From contig DASWHD010000239.1 in assembly GCA_036393335.1 (NCBI GenBank), positions 1 through 15,302 on the forward strand: a stretch of DNA of 15,302 bases, written 5' to 3'. This DNA is from DASWHD01 sp036393335 (lineage in GTDB: Bacteria; CG2-30-53-67; CG2-30-70-394). Below are positions 1-8,075 of the stretch, in pieces. A program made the position numbers and the translations under genes. How positions within the stretch are numbered: position 1 is the stretch's first letter; every line of letters starts with the position of its first letter. The notes beneath the pieces are model-generated. The model saw nothing but the letters and a program-made list of their open reading frames with translations, had not been told where the DNA came from and did not search any database.

Positions 1-3000
1 CGGCGGCTTGGGGGTCGATGGAGCGGATGTGGAGGTCGCGTTGCGGGAAGGGGATCTCGATGCCGTTGGCGGTGAAGGCGTCGGTGATGGCGAAGCGCAG
101 CTCGGAGCGGAAGGCGCGCAGGCCGGTGGTGGCGGGGTCGCGCACCCAGGCGAGGAGCACGAAGTCTAGCGAGGAGGCGCCGAAGTCGTTGAACCACACC
201 TTCGGCTCCGGGTGGTCGAGGACTAGGGGGTGGTGGCGGGCCACGTCGATGAGGATCTCCTGCACCCGGCGCGGGTCGGTGCCGTAGGCGACGCCCACCT
301 CGATGTGGATGCGGGTCTTCGGGTCCTTGAGCGACCAGTTGGTCACGGTCTGGGAGATGAGCTCCGAGTTCGGCACCACGATGGCGATGTTGTCGCGGGT
401 GCGGATCAGGGTGGAGCGCGCGCCGATGCGCTCCACCACGCCGCGGGTGGTGCCGAGGTCCACGTAGTCGCCGGTCTTCACCGGGCGCTCCACCAGCAGG
501 ATGAGGCCGGAGACGAAGTTGTTGGCGATGTTCTGCAGGCCGAAGCCGAGCCCCACACCCAGGGCGCCGGCGAACACCGTGAGGGTGGTGAGCTGGAGGC
601 CGATGGTCTGCAGGGCGATCAGGACGCCGAGGGTGAGGAGGCCGTAGTTGATGAAGCTGTTGATCGCGTTGCGCACCCCGGCGTCGAGGTGGGTACGGGG
701 GTAGACGCGATCCCGGAGGACGCGACGCAACAGGCGGGAGACGAAGAGGAAGGCACCGAACACCACGGCGGCCTGGAGGAAGGAGAGGGAGGAGACCGCC
801 ACCCCGCCGAGGGTGACCAGGGGGTAGCGAAGCACGCGCATCGCCACCTGCCACAGCGGGCTCTCCAGCAGGGCGCGGGTCGGATCCAGCCACAGGAAGA
901 GGACGGCGGCGGCGGCGGCGGAGGTAATCCGCGTGAGAGTGCGGGTGAGCTTGCTCGCCTCCTCCTCCCGCAGGGCCGCCGCGCGGCGCAGCCGCCCCTG
1001 GGGGCCGAGGGCCGCCTGCCACAGGTCGGCGGCGAGCAGGGTGGTGGAGCCCCAGGCCGCGACCAGCGCCAGCACCAGCGCCGCCCAGCCGCCCAGGCCG
1101 GCGGCGAGGTTGTGGTAGCCGGCGAGAAACAGGAGCAGGAGGAGGGCGGCACCGATCAGCAGGAGCTGGAAGACCAGCCCGGGCAGGCGCGAGACGCGGA
1201 ACACCGGCGGCCGCCGCAGCCAGATCACCGGCAGGAGGACGAGGACCGTCGCCGCCGCCCCGTCTTCCAGGAGGGCGACGAAGGCGGGATCGGCCTCCAG
1301 GCCGAGGAGGGCGGCGCGTGCCGCCAGGAAGAGCCATAGGAGGTCGAACAGCCTGACCAGCCAGCGCCAGCCGTGGCGCCGGCCGGTGGTGACCTGGAAG
1401 ATCCGCCCGCCGCGCAGGACCCAGCGCAGGTAGCGCACGGCGACCCGGGTGGCGGCCGCCGCCCACAGGGCGAAGGTCAGGAAGGTCAGGGGCAGGGTGA
1501 GCGGGGCCGGTAGGGCAAGGTGGCGCAGCGCCAGAACAACGCCGGCCGCCACGAGGGTCGCGGGCGCCACCCCCAGGAGGAAGCCGAGGACGGCGGTGAC
1601 GATCCGGAGCCCGCGGTAGCCGACCGTCCGCTCCCGCACCCGCGCCCGGGCTCGGCGCGAGCGCAGGCGGAGGCGGTCCACGGCGGCCGCGAGCACCACG
1701 CCGCCGCCGGCGGCGATCAGTGCCGCGAGGGGCTGGCCGGCAGTCCACCGGTAGCCCGCGACCGCTTGCACCACGCCCGCCGGGGAGGCGGCGACGGCCG
1801 CGAGGGCGGCGGCCGGGGTGGTGCGGTCCCAGCGCCGCGGGCTGCGGAAGGTGAGGCGCACGTCGTGGCGGCTGGCGAGGGCCTGTTCCAGGGTGTGGAG
1901 GTAGTCGCTCTCCTCCTTCTGCGACCGTTCGACCAGGACGATGTGCTCGTCCAGGGCGGCGAGGGTCTGACCCAGGGCGGCGCGCCGCTGCTCGAGCGAG
2001 ACGCCGCCATTGCGGGCCCCCTCTTCCTGGAGGGCGGTAAGGAGGCTGGCCTCGCGGTCCAGGGCCTGCACCCGCGCCTGGTACAGGGCGCGGCGCCGTT
2101 GCAACCCCTGGAGCCGCTGTTCGATGGCCGCCAGGGTGGCGCGCTCCTCGTCGAGGATCCGTTGCAGGGTGCGGCGCGAGGCGTCCGCAGGGGAGAAGGT
2201 GGAGCGGCGCTCGTCTAGCTCGGTATGGGCCCGCTCCTCGGTGTAGCGGCCGCGGGTGGTGGCGATCTCCTCGCTCACCCGATACCCCTCCAGCATGGCG
2301 AGGTCGATCTGGGCGCGCTGGCGCTGCTCGGCGTCGGGGTCGGCAACCCTCGCTTCCAACGCCTTGAGCCCCTCCTCCAGGCGGGTACGGTTGGCGAGGA
2401 TCTTGGCCTGCGCGCCCTCCAGCTCCGCGAGGCGCCGGGCCGCGAGGCGCGCCTGATCGGCGAGCTCGGCGCGCGCCGCCGCCCGTATCTCGCGGGCGTG
2501 GCGCTCGGCCAGGAGGCGGGCGCGGAGCGCCGCCAGCTCGGCGCGCCGCCGGTTCACCTGGGACTGGAGGGCGATCAGCTCCCGGGCCGAGGTGTCCGAC
2601 TCGAGCATGGCCTCCAAGCCGCGCAGGCGGGATTGCAGGGTGGCGACCTCGGTGTCGGCCGTCGCCTGGGCCGCGGCGGCGGCCGCGTCGCCCGGTGCCG
2701 TGGCCTGGGCAGTGCGCTGCCGATCTTGCGCGGCGGCGAGATCGGCGGCGAGGGCGTCGCGCTGCACCTGCCATTGCGCCTTCAGGGTGGCGAGGGCGAC
2801 GTCTTCCAGGTCCGCGGCCAGGCCGCTGCGCGCCAGCTCCGCCTCCAGCTCGGCGAGCTCCACCTGGCGCTCGCTCACCGGCTGCGCGAGGGCCGCGATG
2901 CGCGCGGCGATGCGCCCGTCCTCCCCCTCTAGCCTGGCCAGGCTCTCCTGGAGGGCGGCGCGCCGTTCCGCCAGGGGATCGTCGGTTGCCGCCGCCTGGG

Positions 3001-3058
3001 CGCGGGCCGGCGCGGCAGCGAGGAGCGCGAGGAGCAGGAGGGGCAAGGCGACGATCAT
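1..3058 (-). CDS. MscK/KefA-like mechanosensitive channel (MscS family), C-terminus cut by window edge
   Basis: Reading the minus strand from the ATG at 3058 gives about 1019 codons with no stop before the window edge. The protein starts with a signal peptide ending in APARA before QA. Residues about 22-400 are a charged, Ala/Leu/Arg/Glu-rich helical region of the kind found in the periplasmic part of MscK. About eleven hydrophobic segments follow (residues about 440-860). The last one is the pore helix of the MscS family, with the Gly/Ala-rich stretch VGLGFGLQNIANNFVSG near residue 834, followed by the beta-domain motif RPVKTGDYVDLG. The final visible residues include IPFPQRDLHIRS, normally close to the end of such proteins, so probably only a few dozen codons are missing. 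The family opens under membrane tension to release solutes during hypo-osmotic shock. No strong ribosome binding site precedes the start, but the signal peptide begins exactly there. MscK is about 1120 residues, so the length fits. Confidence 0.93.
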   Translation of the reverse strand, partial: MIVALPLLLLALLAAAPARAQAAATDDPLAERRAALQESLARLEGEDGRIAARIAALAQPVSERQVELAELEAELARSGLAADLEDVALATLKAQWQVQRDALAADLAAAQDRQRTAQATAPGDAAAAAAQATADTEVATLQSRLRGLEAMLESDTSARELIALQSQVNRRRAELAALRARLLAERHAREIRAAARAELADQARLAARRLAELEGAQAKILANRTRLEEGLKALEARVADPDAEQRQRAQIDLAMLEGYRVSEEIATTRGRYTEERAHTELDERRSTFSPADASRRTLQRILDEERATLAAIEQRLQGLQRRRALYQARVQALDREASLLTALQEEGARNGGVSLEQRRAALGQTLAALDEHIVLVERSQKEESDYLHTLEQALASRHDVRLTFRSPRRWDRTTPAAALAAVAASPAGVVQAVAGYRWTAGQPLAALIAAGGGVVLAAAVDRLRLRSRRARARVRERTVGYRGLRIVTAVLGFLLGVAPATLVAAGVVLALRHLALPAPLTLPLTFLTFALWAAAATRVAVRYLRWVLRGGRIFQVTTGRRHGWRWLVRLFDLLWLFLAARAALLGLEADPAFVALLEDGAAATVLVLLPVIWLRRPPVFRVSRLPGLVFQLLLIGAALLLLLFLAGYHNLAAGLGGWAALVLALVAAWGSTTLLAADLWQAALGPQGRLRRAAALREEEASKLTRTLTRITSAAAAAVLFLWLDPTRALLESPLWQVAMRVLRYPLVTLGGVAVSSLSFLQAAVVFGAFLFVSRLLRRVLRDRVYPRTHLDAGVRNAINSFINYGLLTLGVLIALQTIGLQLTTLTVFAGALGVGLGFGLQNIANNFVSGLILLVERPVKTGDYVDLGTTRGVVERIGARSTLIRTRDNIAIVVPNSELISQTVTNWSLKDPKTRIHIEVGVAYGTDPRRVQEILIDVARHHPLVLDHPEPKVWFNDFGASSLDFVLLAWVRDPATTGLRAFRSELRFAITDAFTANGIEIPFPQRDLHIRSIDPQAA

Positions 3059-3263
3059 GGCGCCGGAGTATAGGGGCACCCCATCCAGCGATGGCAGTTC
3101 CGCCCTACGTCTCTTTCCGGTAGCGGCGATGCCAGAAGGGCGATCCACCATGGGGCGACAAATTATCTAACGATTCCGGTGAAGTTCCGGACGGATCTGC
3201 TCGACTATCCTTCTCTGTGAAGTCCCCGGAGGGTATAAGGTCGGTGCTTGGAGGTGGACCCCC
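3059..3263. promoter_or_regulatory. Divergent intergenic region between channel and SagB genes
   Basis: These 205 bases separate two genes that point away from each other, so promoters for both should lie here. On the plus strand there is an AT-rich patch around 3159-3170 (AAATTATCTA at 3160-3169) and TATAAG at 3234-3239, 25 bases before the SagB start. On the minus strand TATACT at 3072-3067 looks like a -10 box but would leave almost no leader for the channel gene. No convincing -35 box pairs with any of these. The hexamer TTCCGG occurs at 3174 and 3185, 11 bases apart, and again at 3115. I cannot assign a specific promoter. Confidence 0.4.
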
Positions 3264-3890
3264 ATGAACCTCGGAACCCATGAGATGGCACGGGTCGCAT
3301 TGCCCCAGCCGCGGCTCGTAGGCACCGTGAGTGTGGAGGAGGCGCTATACCGGCGCCGCTCGATCCACGAGTACGGCACGGGGCCGCTCACCCTGGAGGA
3401 GGTCGCCCAGCTCCTATGGGCGGCGCAGGGGATCACCGCTCCCGTCGGCCTGCGGACCACCCCTTCCGGCGGCGCCCTCTACCCCCTGGAGATCTACCTC
3501 GCGGTCGGCGAGGTGGTGGGGCTCGCGCAGGGAATCTACCATTACCGGCCCCGGCACAACGAGATCGAGCAGGTGATGGCCGATGACCGGCGTCGCGCCC
3601 TCGCCTCCGCCGCGCTGGGGCAGCGCTGGGTGCAGCAAAATGCCGCAGTGCTGGCGATCGTCGCCGCCTACGAGCGGACCACCACCAAGTACGGCGAGCG
3701 CGGCGTCCGCTATGTGCACCTGGAGGCCGGCCATGCCGCCCAGAACGTCTATCTACAAGCCACCGCCCTCGGTCTGGCCACCGTGTTGGTCGGGGCCTTC
3801 GAGGAACGACAGTTGGCGACCTTCCTCGGCCTCCCGGCGCACCACCAGCCGATCGCCTTGATGCCGGTGGGGCGCTTGGCTGCCGGGTAG
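3264..3890 (+). CDS. SagB/ThcOx-type nitroreductase-family oxidoreductase, stand-alone
   Basis: This 208-residue protein belongs to the FMN-dependent nitroreductase superfamily, SagB-type branch. Family landmarks in order are the RRRSIHEYG motif (residues 30-38), TLEEVAQLLWAAQGI (43-57), TTPSGGALYPLEIYL (65-79), VHLEAGHAAQNVYLQATALGL (151-171) and a C-terminal ALMPVGRL. Arg31/32 and Ser33 in the first motif normally contact FMN phosphate. SagB enzymes oxidise azoline rings to azoles in peptide natural products, but many stand-alone homologues have unknown substrates. The ATG at 3264 has a good ribosome binding site (GGAGGTGG at 3250-3257). No YcaO cyclodehydratase, precursor peptide or peptide transporter is visible nearby, so a role in peptide modification is not supported by context. 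It lacks a signal peptide and should be cytosolic. The family call is firm; the substrate is unknown. Confidence 0.88.
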   Translation: MNLGTHEMARVALPQPRLVGTVSVEEALYRRRSIHEYGTGPLTLEEVAQLLWAAQGITAPVGLRTTPSGGALYPLEIYLAVGEVVGLAQGIYHYRPRHNEIEQVMADDRRRALASAALGQRWVQQNAAVLAIVAAYERTTTKYGERGVRYVHLEAGHAAQNVYLQATALGLATVLVGAFEERQLATFLGLPAHHQPIALMPVGRLAAG

Positions 3891-4020
3891 GCCGCCGTGC
3901 GGCGGCCGGCTGTGGGCGAGGTGGTCGGCGCGGCGCCGTGGCGCGAGGAGGGGTGAGACATGCCGGCCACGGCGTGGGCCGGTGGGCGGACCATTGTCCC
4001 GGTCTTCGCCGGCTGTGCGG
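3891..4020. terminator. Convergent intergenic region with two GC-rich hairpins
   Basis: The SagB gene and the IDO-family gene end toward each other here. Immediately after the SagB stop is a 7-bp perfect stem (GCCGCCG 3891-3897, CGGCGGC 3900-3906). A second strong hairpin lies at 3963-3982 (CCGGCCAC pairing with GTGGGCCGG with one bulge). Neither has a T-run, so these are not classical intrinsic terminators. They may still pause or protect transcript ends arriving from both sides. This is inference from position and structure. Confidence 0.35.
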
Positions 4021-5112
4021 TTACCCGATCCGATACGCGCGGGTCTCGTCGATGAGCTGGGCGAGCCAGCGCATGTACGGGGTGCCGCCGGTGCCGCGGG
4101 GGTCGTCCACCCAGCGGTCGATGTACTCCCGGGCCCAGCCGTGGTGGACCTCGCGAAACTCGGCGAGGGCGTCGAGGGCGGCGTTGAAGGCGTACCTGTC
4201 CGCCCGTTCGCGCACCGACGGCCGGGCCTCGATCTCGGCCAGGAGGGCGCGGTGGTCGGCCGGCATGTAGCGCCGCATGTCGGCGAGGTGGTCGGTGAGC
4301 AGGGTGGGGCGATGGGCGATCTTGAGGAAGGCAACCACGGCCGGGATGACGCCGCTCTGGGCACCGCTCTCTCCCCGGTAGTCCAGCGGGGCGCGGGCCA
4401 CGCCTTGGTACGTGACGTTCTCGAAGAAGCGGATGTAGGGGCGGAAGGTGCGGTAGTAGAGGGCCGGGTCCATCTTCTCCGGGATGCGGCGCAGCACCGC
4501 GGTTTGGCGTCGCAGGGCACCGGCGATGGTGGTCAGGGCGGCATCCACGTCGGCGTCGCCGGTGGCGTCCAGCCCGGCGTGTACCTCGGCGATCGCGGCG
4601 AGGATCTCTGCGGCGATGGCCTCGATCTCCACATGCACGAGGATGAACCAGTGCTCATCGTAGAGGTGAACGAAGTTCTGCACGGTGTCGAGGTTGCCCA
4701 GAGCGATCGGACCTCGTGGAGCGAAGCGCTTCCAGTTGTAGAGGGCGTAGCCGTCGTAGCTCAGGATGGGCGGGCGGCCCAGGCGGTCGCAGGCGTCGCA
4801 CAGCGGCACCGCGAGGTTATGGGGCAACACGGTCGCCGGCGCCTCGCCGACCTGGTTGACGTAGCCCGAGGCGAGGAAGCCGACCCGCAGGTAGTAGAGG
4901 CGGAGGGCGCGTAGGTCCTCCGCGGCGTCGCCCGTCGCCCGCCAGGTGGGGATCGCCAGCTCCCGGGCGTAGGTCCGGAAACCGCGGTCGTGGAGGCGGC
5001 TCGGGAGGTCGCGGCCGATCTCGTCGAGGGCCGCTAGCTCCGAGTCGGCCGGAAACCGGGTCAAGGGATCGGCCTCCGGAAGGAAGCCACGACGGGTGAA
5101 GACCTCATTCAT
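4021..5112 (-). CDS. Bacterial indoleamine 2,3-dioxygenase (IDO) family heme protein
   Basis: The protein is 363 residues from the ATG at 5112; numbering below is from that start. It carries the hallmark IDO segments: SYDGYALYNWKRF (about residues 118-130), RTFRPYIRFFENV (about 221-233), YRGESGAQSG (about 245-254), DMRRYMP (about 278-284), the helix REVHHGWAREY (about 320-330) and the RGTGGTPYMRWL loop (about 339-350). By alignment from memory to human IDO1, His323 (first His of VHH) matches the proximal heme ligand His346, Arg224 matches Arg231 and Ser249 matches Ser263, while Phe226/Phe227 become Tyr-Tyr. IDO enzymes cleave the indole ring of tryptophan to N-formylkynurenine using heme and O2. 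No kynurenine pathway genes are nearby, so the real substrate is open. An upstream in-frame GTG at 5160 would add 16 residues but lacks a ribosome binding site; 5112 has a modest AGG upstream. The gene lies 247 bases downstream of the lysine dehydrogenase pair, same strand, possibly with its own promoter. Confidence 0.9.
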   Translation of the reverse strand: MNEVFTRRGFLPEADPLTRFPADSELAALDEIGRDLPSRLHDRGFRTYARELAIPTWRATGDAAEDLRALRLYYLRVGFLASGYVNQVGEAPATVLPHNLAVPLCDACDRLGRPPILSYDGYALYNWKRFAPRGPIALGNLDTVQNFVHLYDEHWFILVHVEIEAIAAEILAAIAEVHAGLDATGDADVDAALTTIAGALRRQTAVLRRIPEKMDPALYYRTFRPYIRFFENVTYQGVARAPLDYRGESGAQSGVIPAVVAFLKIAHRPTLLTDHLADMRRYMPADHRALLAEIEARPSVRERADRYAFNAALDALAEFREVHHGWAREYIDRWVDDPRGTGGTPYMRWLAQLIDETRAYRIG

Positions 5113-5359
5113 CGGTCTGCCTATTAACCCCGCGCCGATCCTCTTGACTCGAGGAAGCACCGAGGCACGCTCTAAGGAAAACGATGGTTTCGCAATGCGT
5201 TAGACTGGAGGCACCTCCCGACACTGCGGCTTCGACAGGGCACGCCTCAGAGGAAGGCAGGAGGCGGACGCCTTCCCTGCTTCCTGATTTCCTGCCTTCC
5301 TTAGATTTTTTTCGTAACCGGATAGCGTCTGCCTCCGTGGTAACACGACGCATGGCGCG
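5113..5359. other. Intergenic region between ALDH and IDO genes
   Basis: This 247-base gap separates two minus-strand genes. It holds the long inverted repeat described separately at 5251-5312 and is otherwise featureless to me. The minus-strand promoter of the IDO-family gene should lie here if the gene is not simply read through from upstream, but I see no paired -35/-10 boxes. Open frames across it lack family motifs and codon bias. Confidence 0.4.
5251..5312 (+). terminator. 12-bp inverted repeat followed by T7, terminator-like in plus orientation
   Basis: A perfect 12-bp inverted repeat (AGGAAGGCAGGA at 5251-5262, TCCTGCCTTCCT at 5290-5301) encloses 27 bases and is followed after four bases by seven T residues (5306-5312). 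Read on the plus strand it has the shape of an intrinsic terminator, though the loop is long. Both flanking genes are on the minus strand, so it would stop antisense transcription. On the minus strand the same DNA is an A-run followed by a hairpin in the leader of the IDO-family gene. The purine/pyrimidine-rich arms also resemble dispersed repeats of some proteobacteria. Confidence 0.4.
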
Positions 5360-6931
5360 TCACTCCGTGGCACCGCCGCCGAGATCGAAGCGGATCCCCT
5401 GTGCCAGGGGCAGGTCGCGCCCCCAGTTGATCGTCGTGGTCTGGCGGCGCATGTACGCCTTCCAGGCGTCGGAGCCGGCCTCACGGCCGCCGCCGGTCTC
5501 CTTCTCGCCGCCGAAGGCGCCGCCGATCTCGGCCCCGGAGGTGCCGATGTTGAGATTGGCGATGCCGCAGTCGCTGCCTGTCGCGGAGAGGAACTGCTCG
5601 CCGTGGCGCAGGTCGTTGGTGAACAGGGCCGAGGAGAGCCCCTGGGGTACCGCGTTGTTCATGGCGATCGCCTCGTCCAGCTCGCGGAAGCGCAGGCAAT
5701 AGAGGATCGGGGCGAAGGTCTCCTCCTGGACGATGGGCCAGTGGTTCTCCGCCCGTGCCAGGGTCGGCATGACGTAGTGGCCCGGTCCGGGCAGCGCCTC
5801 GCCCCCGAACAGGATCGCGCCGCCGGCCGCCTCGATGGTGGCCACGGCGTGACGAAAGCGATCCACCGCGTCGCTATCGATGAGGGGTCCCATCAACACG
5901 CCAGGATCGAGGGGATCGCCGACGGTGATCTGGCGGTAGGCGTGGATCAGACGCTCGATGAGCGCGTCGTGGATGGATTCGTGGACCAGGACACGGCGGG
6001 TGGTGGTGCAGCGCTGCCCCGCCGTCCCGACGGCGCCGAACACGATCGCCGGCACGGCGAGGTCGAGGTCGGCGCTCTCGTCGACGATCACCGCGTTGTT
6101 GCCGGAGCACTCCAGCAGAGACCGTCCGAGACGCTCGGCCACGGCGAGCGCCACGCGGTGGCCGGCGCGGCTGGAGCCGGTGAAGGAGATGAGGGGCAGG
6201 CGGCGGTCGGCCACCAGGCGCTCCACGAGGGGCGTGTCGGTCGCGGCGAGCAGGTTGAAGACGGCGCGATGGCCCGTCCGCTCCAGCACGCGGTCACAGA
6301 GGTGCTGGACGGCGACCGCGCACAGCCTTCCCTTGGGCGACGGCTTCCACACCACGGGGTCTCCGCAGACGGCGGCGATGCAGGCATTCCACGCCCAGAC
6401 CGCCACCGGGAAGTTGAACGCGGTGATCACACCCACCGGCCCGAGGGGGTGCCACTGCTCGTACATGCGGTGGCGTGGCCGCTCCGAGTGCATGGCTTGG
6501 CCGTAGAGCATGCGCGCCTGGCCCACGGCGAAATCGGCGATGTCGATCATCTCCTGGACCTCGCCGTCCCCCTCCGGCTTGATCTTGCCGCTCTCCAGGG
6601 AGATCAGGGTGCCGAGGGCGTCTTTGTGCGCGCGCAGCTCGTCGGCGATGAGACGCACCACCTCGCCGCGCGCCGGCGCCGGCACGGCACGCCACTCCCG
6701 AAAGGCGTCGACCGCGGCGTGAACGATCTCTCGGTAGTCTGCCTCCTGGGCGCCGTAGACGCCGGCGAGAACCTCCTCGGTTGCCGGGTTCTCGGCGGGA
6801 ACGAGCTCGGCGCCCGCGGCTCTCATCCAGCGCAAACCGCCGATACATGCGCCGGAGTTCTCCGGCGCGATCCCTAGCTCTGCCAACGCGTCGCTCGCCA
6901 CTGCGGCTTGCGTGACGTCGTTCCTTGCCAT
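5360..6931 (-). CDS. amaB: Alpha-aminoadipate semialdehyde dehydrogenase (ALDH7/antiquitin type)
   Basis: This 523-residue NAD(P)+-dependent aldehyde dehydrogenase has the ALDH7 signature at its C-terminus (TSGAEIGGAFGGEKETGGGRE, in part at residues 464-484, then SDAWKAYMRRQT and the LPLAQGIRF ending). Catalytic residues are visible: Cys308 in GTAGQRCTT, Glu274 in LLECSGNNA, Asn173 in AFNFPVAVW and Lys196 in WKPSPK. Antiquitin and bacterial AmaB oxidise alpha-aminoadipate semialdehyde (in equilibrium with piperideine-6-carboxylate) to 2-aminoadipate in lysine breakdown. The ATG at 6931 follows the upstream gene's TGA by one base and is preceded by AGGAG 9 bases away, so the two are co-transcribed and probably co-translated. 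The upstream gene makes the same semialdehyde, which supports the substrate assignment. Length is normal for the family. Cytosolic. Confidence 0.92.
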   Translation of the reverse strand: MARNDVTQAAVASDALAELGIAPENSGACIGGLRWMRAAGAELVPAENPATEEVLAGVYGAQEADYREIVHAAVDAFREWRAVPAPARGEVVRLIADELRAHKDALGTLISLESGKIKPEGDGEVQEMIDIADFAVGQARMLYGQAMHSERPRHRMYEQWHPLGPVGVITAFNFPVAVWAWNACIAAVCGDPVVWKPSPKGRLCAVAVQHLCDRVLERTGHRAVFNLLAATDTPLVERLVADRRLPLISFTGSSRAGHRVALAVAERLGRSLLECSGNNAVIVDESADLDLAVPAIVFGAVGTAGQRCTTTRRVLVHESIHDALIERLIHAYRQITVGDPLDPGVLMGPLIDSDAVDRFRHAVATIEAAGGAILFGGEALPGPGHYVMPTLARAENHWPIVQEETFAPILYCLRFRELDEAIAMNNAVPQGLSSALFTNDLRHGEQFLSATGSDCGIANLNIGTSGAEIGGAFGGEKETGGGREAGSDAWKAYMRRQTTTINWGRDLPLAQGIRFDLGGGATE

Positions 6932-6932
6932 C

Positions 6933-8075
6933 TCAGTCCACTCCTGCCAGCCGGTCGCCTTGTGGGTCGGTGCTGCGCCGGAAGGTTTCCTCGTAAAGCC
7001 GGCCGAAGCGGTTGTGCAGGATCTCCGCCAGGGAGAAGGCCTCCTGGCAGATGAACCCGTGGTACGTGTCCGGGTGCTGCAAGACGATGTCGACCACGGC
7101 GCACAGGCCGGCCGCGGTGGTGATCTGGACGGCCGACCACCGGCGGCCGTCGAGGTACGCCGGGTAGACCTTTTTCACGTAGCTCTCCTCGACCAGGTCA
7201 CCGTCGCGCAGGCCGGACACGGAGACGTAGATCAGGACCACGTCCTGGACCGTCTGGGGCACCGCATTCTCCAGGATCCGCTTGAGGGTCGGGCGGTCGT
7301 CGTTGAGCTTCAGGTCGATCATGAGCAGGCGGATCTTTTCGCAGTGGCCCGGGTAACGGAGGGTCTTGTAGCTCATCGACTGGACCCGACCCTGATAGCT
7401 CTCCGCCAGGGTACCGAGGCCACCGGAGGTGTTGAACGCCTCGTACAGGACGCCGTCCAGGGTGATCGTCTCGTAGCCCTCCAGGGGTAGGGGCTCGACG
7501 AGGCGGCCGCCCTCGATCGCCTGACACGGGTTGCCGTATTCGTTGATCAGACCGTCCGTCGACCAGGTGAGGGAGTACTTCAGGGCGTGGCTCGGGTTGA
7601 TGGGCAGGGCCCCGACCCGCATCTTCACCGTGTCGATGCGCTGAAATCGCTGCATGACGTGGTTTGCCACGATGCTCACGAAGCCCGGGGCGAGGCCACA
7701 CTGGGGCACGAAGGCGGCGGACGCGCCGTGCGCCAGGGCGCGGACGTGCCGCGTCACGGCGACATCTTCCGTGACGTCGAAGTAATGGACGTTGAGGCGG
7801 TGAGCCGCGCTGGCGACGCCGCCGGTGTGGTGATAGGGGAGGGTGGAGACCACGGCGTCGATTTCGTGCGCACGGAGGCATCGGTCGAGGGCATCGCCCC
7901 GGGCCGCGTCGAGACTTACCGTGGTGAGATCGGAGCTCGGGAAGTGGTGGTGGAGCGACGCGAGGGCGTGATCGTCGCGGTCGCCGACGACCACCCGGTA
8001 GTCGCCGCTGCGGACCAGCAACCCGGCGGCCAGGAGGCCGATCTTGCCTCCTCCCAGAAGGCAGACCTTGCGCAT
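6933..8075 (-). CDS. Lysine 6-dehydrogenase / saccharopine dehydrogenase family enzyme
   Basis: The 380-residue protein starts with a Rossmann NAD(P) motif (LLGGGKIGLLAAG, residues 6-18). Further landmarks are STLPYHHTGG (77-86), CGLAPGFVSIVANH (126-139), NTSGGLGTL (215-223) and YKTLRYPGHCEK (236-247). Its length, about 380 rather than about 450 residues, and the TSGG...YKT.RY.GH segment resemble bacterial L-lysine 6-dehydrogenase more than fungal Lys9. Lysine 6-dehydrogenase turns lysine directly into 2-aminoadipate 6-semialdehyde with release of ammonia. A glutamate-forming saccharopine dehydrogenase would give the same semialdehyde but would need a lysine-ketoglutarate reductase, which is not visible. 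Either way the product is the substrate of the next gene, one base downstream. An in-frame ATG at 8114 adds 13 residues; I prefer 8075 because the nucleotide-binding strand begins right after it. Neither start has a strong ribosome binding site. Confidence 0.85.
   Translation of the reverse strand: MRKVCLLGGGKIGLLAAGLLVRSGDYRVVVGDRDDHALASLHHHFPSSDLTTVSLDAARGDALDRCLRAHEIDAVVSTLPYHHTGGVASAAHRLNVHYFDVTEDVAVTRHVRALAHGASAAFVPQCGLAPGFVSIVANHVMQRFQRIDTVKMRVGALPINPSHALKYSLTWSTDGLINEYGNPCQAIEGGRLVEPLPLEGYETITLDGVLYEAFNTSGGLGTLAESYQGRVQSMSYKTLRYPGHCEKIRLLMIDLKLNDDRPTLKRILENAVPQTVQDVVLIYVSVSGLRDGDLVEESYVKKVYPAYLDGRRWSAVQITTAAGLCAVVDIVLQHPDTYHGFICQEAFSLAEILHNRFGRLYEETFRRSTDPQGDRLAGVD

Noticed and set aside
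901..935. GGC-rich tandem triplets near 905-920 as a repeat array
   Set aside because: They encode a run of Ala residues in a membrane segment of the channel and are explained by codon use.
230..1339. Plus-strand open frame of 369 codons opposite the MscK-like gene
   Set aside because: Composition is Gly/Glu/His/Arg repetitive and it mirrors the codons of a clearly recognisable channel gene on the other strand.
3067..3072. TATACT as -10 box of the MscK-like gene
   Set aside because: No -35 box at a sensible distance, and transcription would start almost at the start codon, leaving no leader.
3960..4052. Small plus-strand ORF starting at ATG 3960 after GAGGAGGGG
   Set aside because: The ribosome binding site is good, but the 30-residue product ends inside the IDO gene, has no recognisable feature and sits within a hairpin-rich convergent gap.
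3982..4914. Plus-strand open frame of 310 codons opposite the IDO gene
   Set aside because: The minus strand encodes the IDO signature motifs in order; the plus frame has none and is a shadow.
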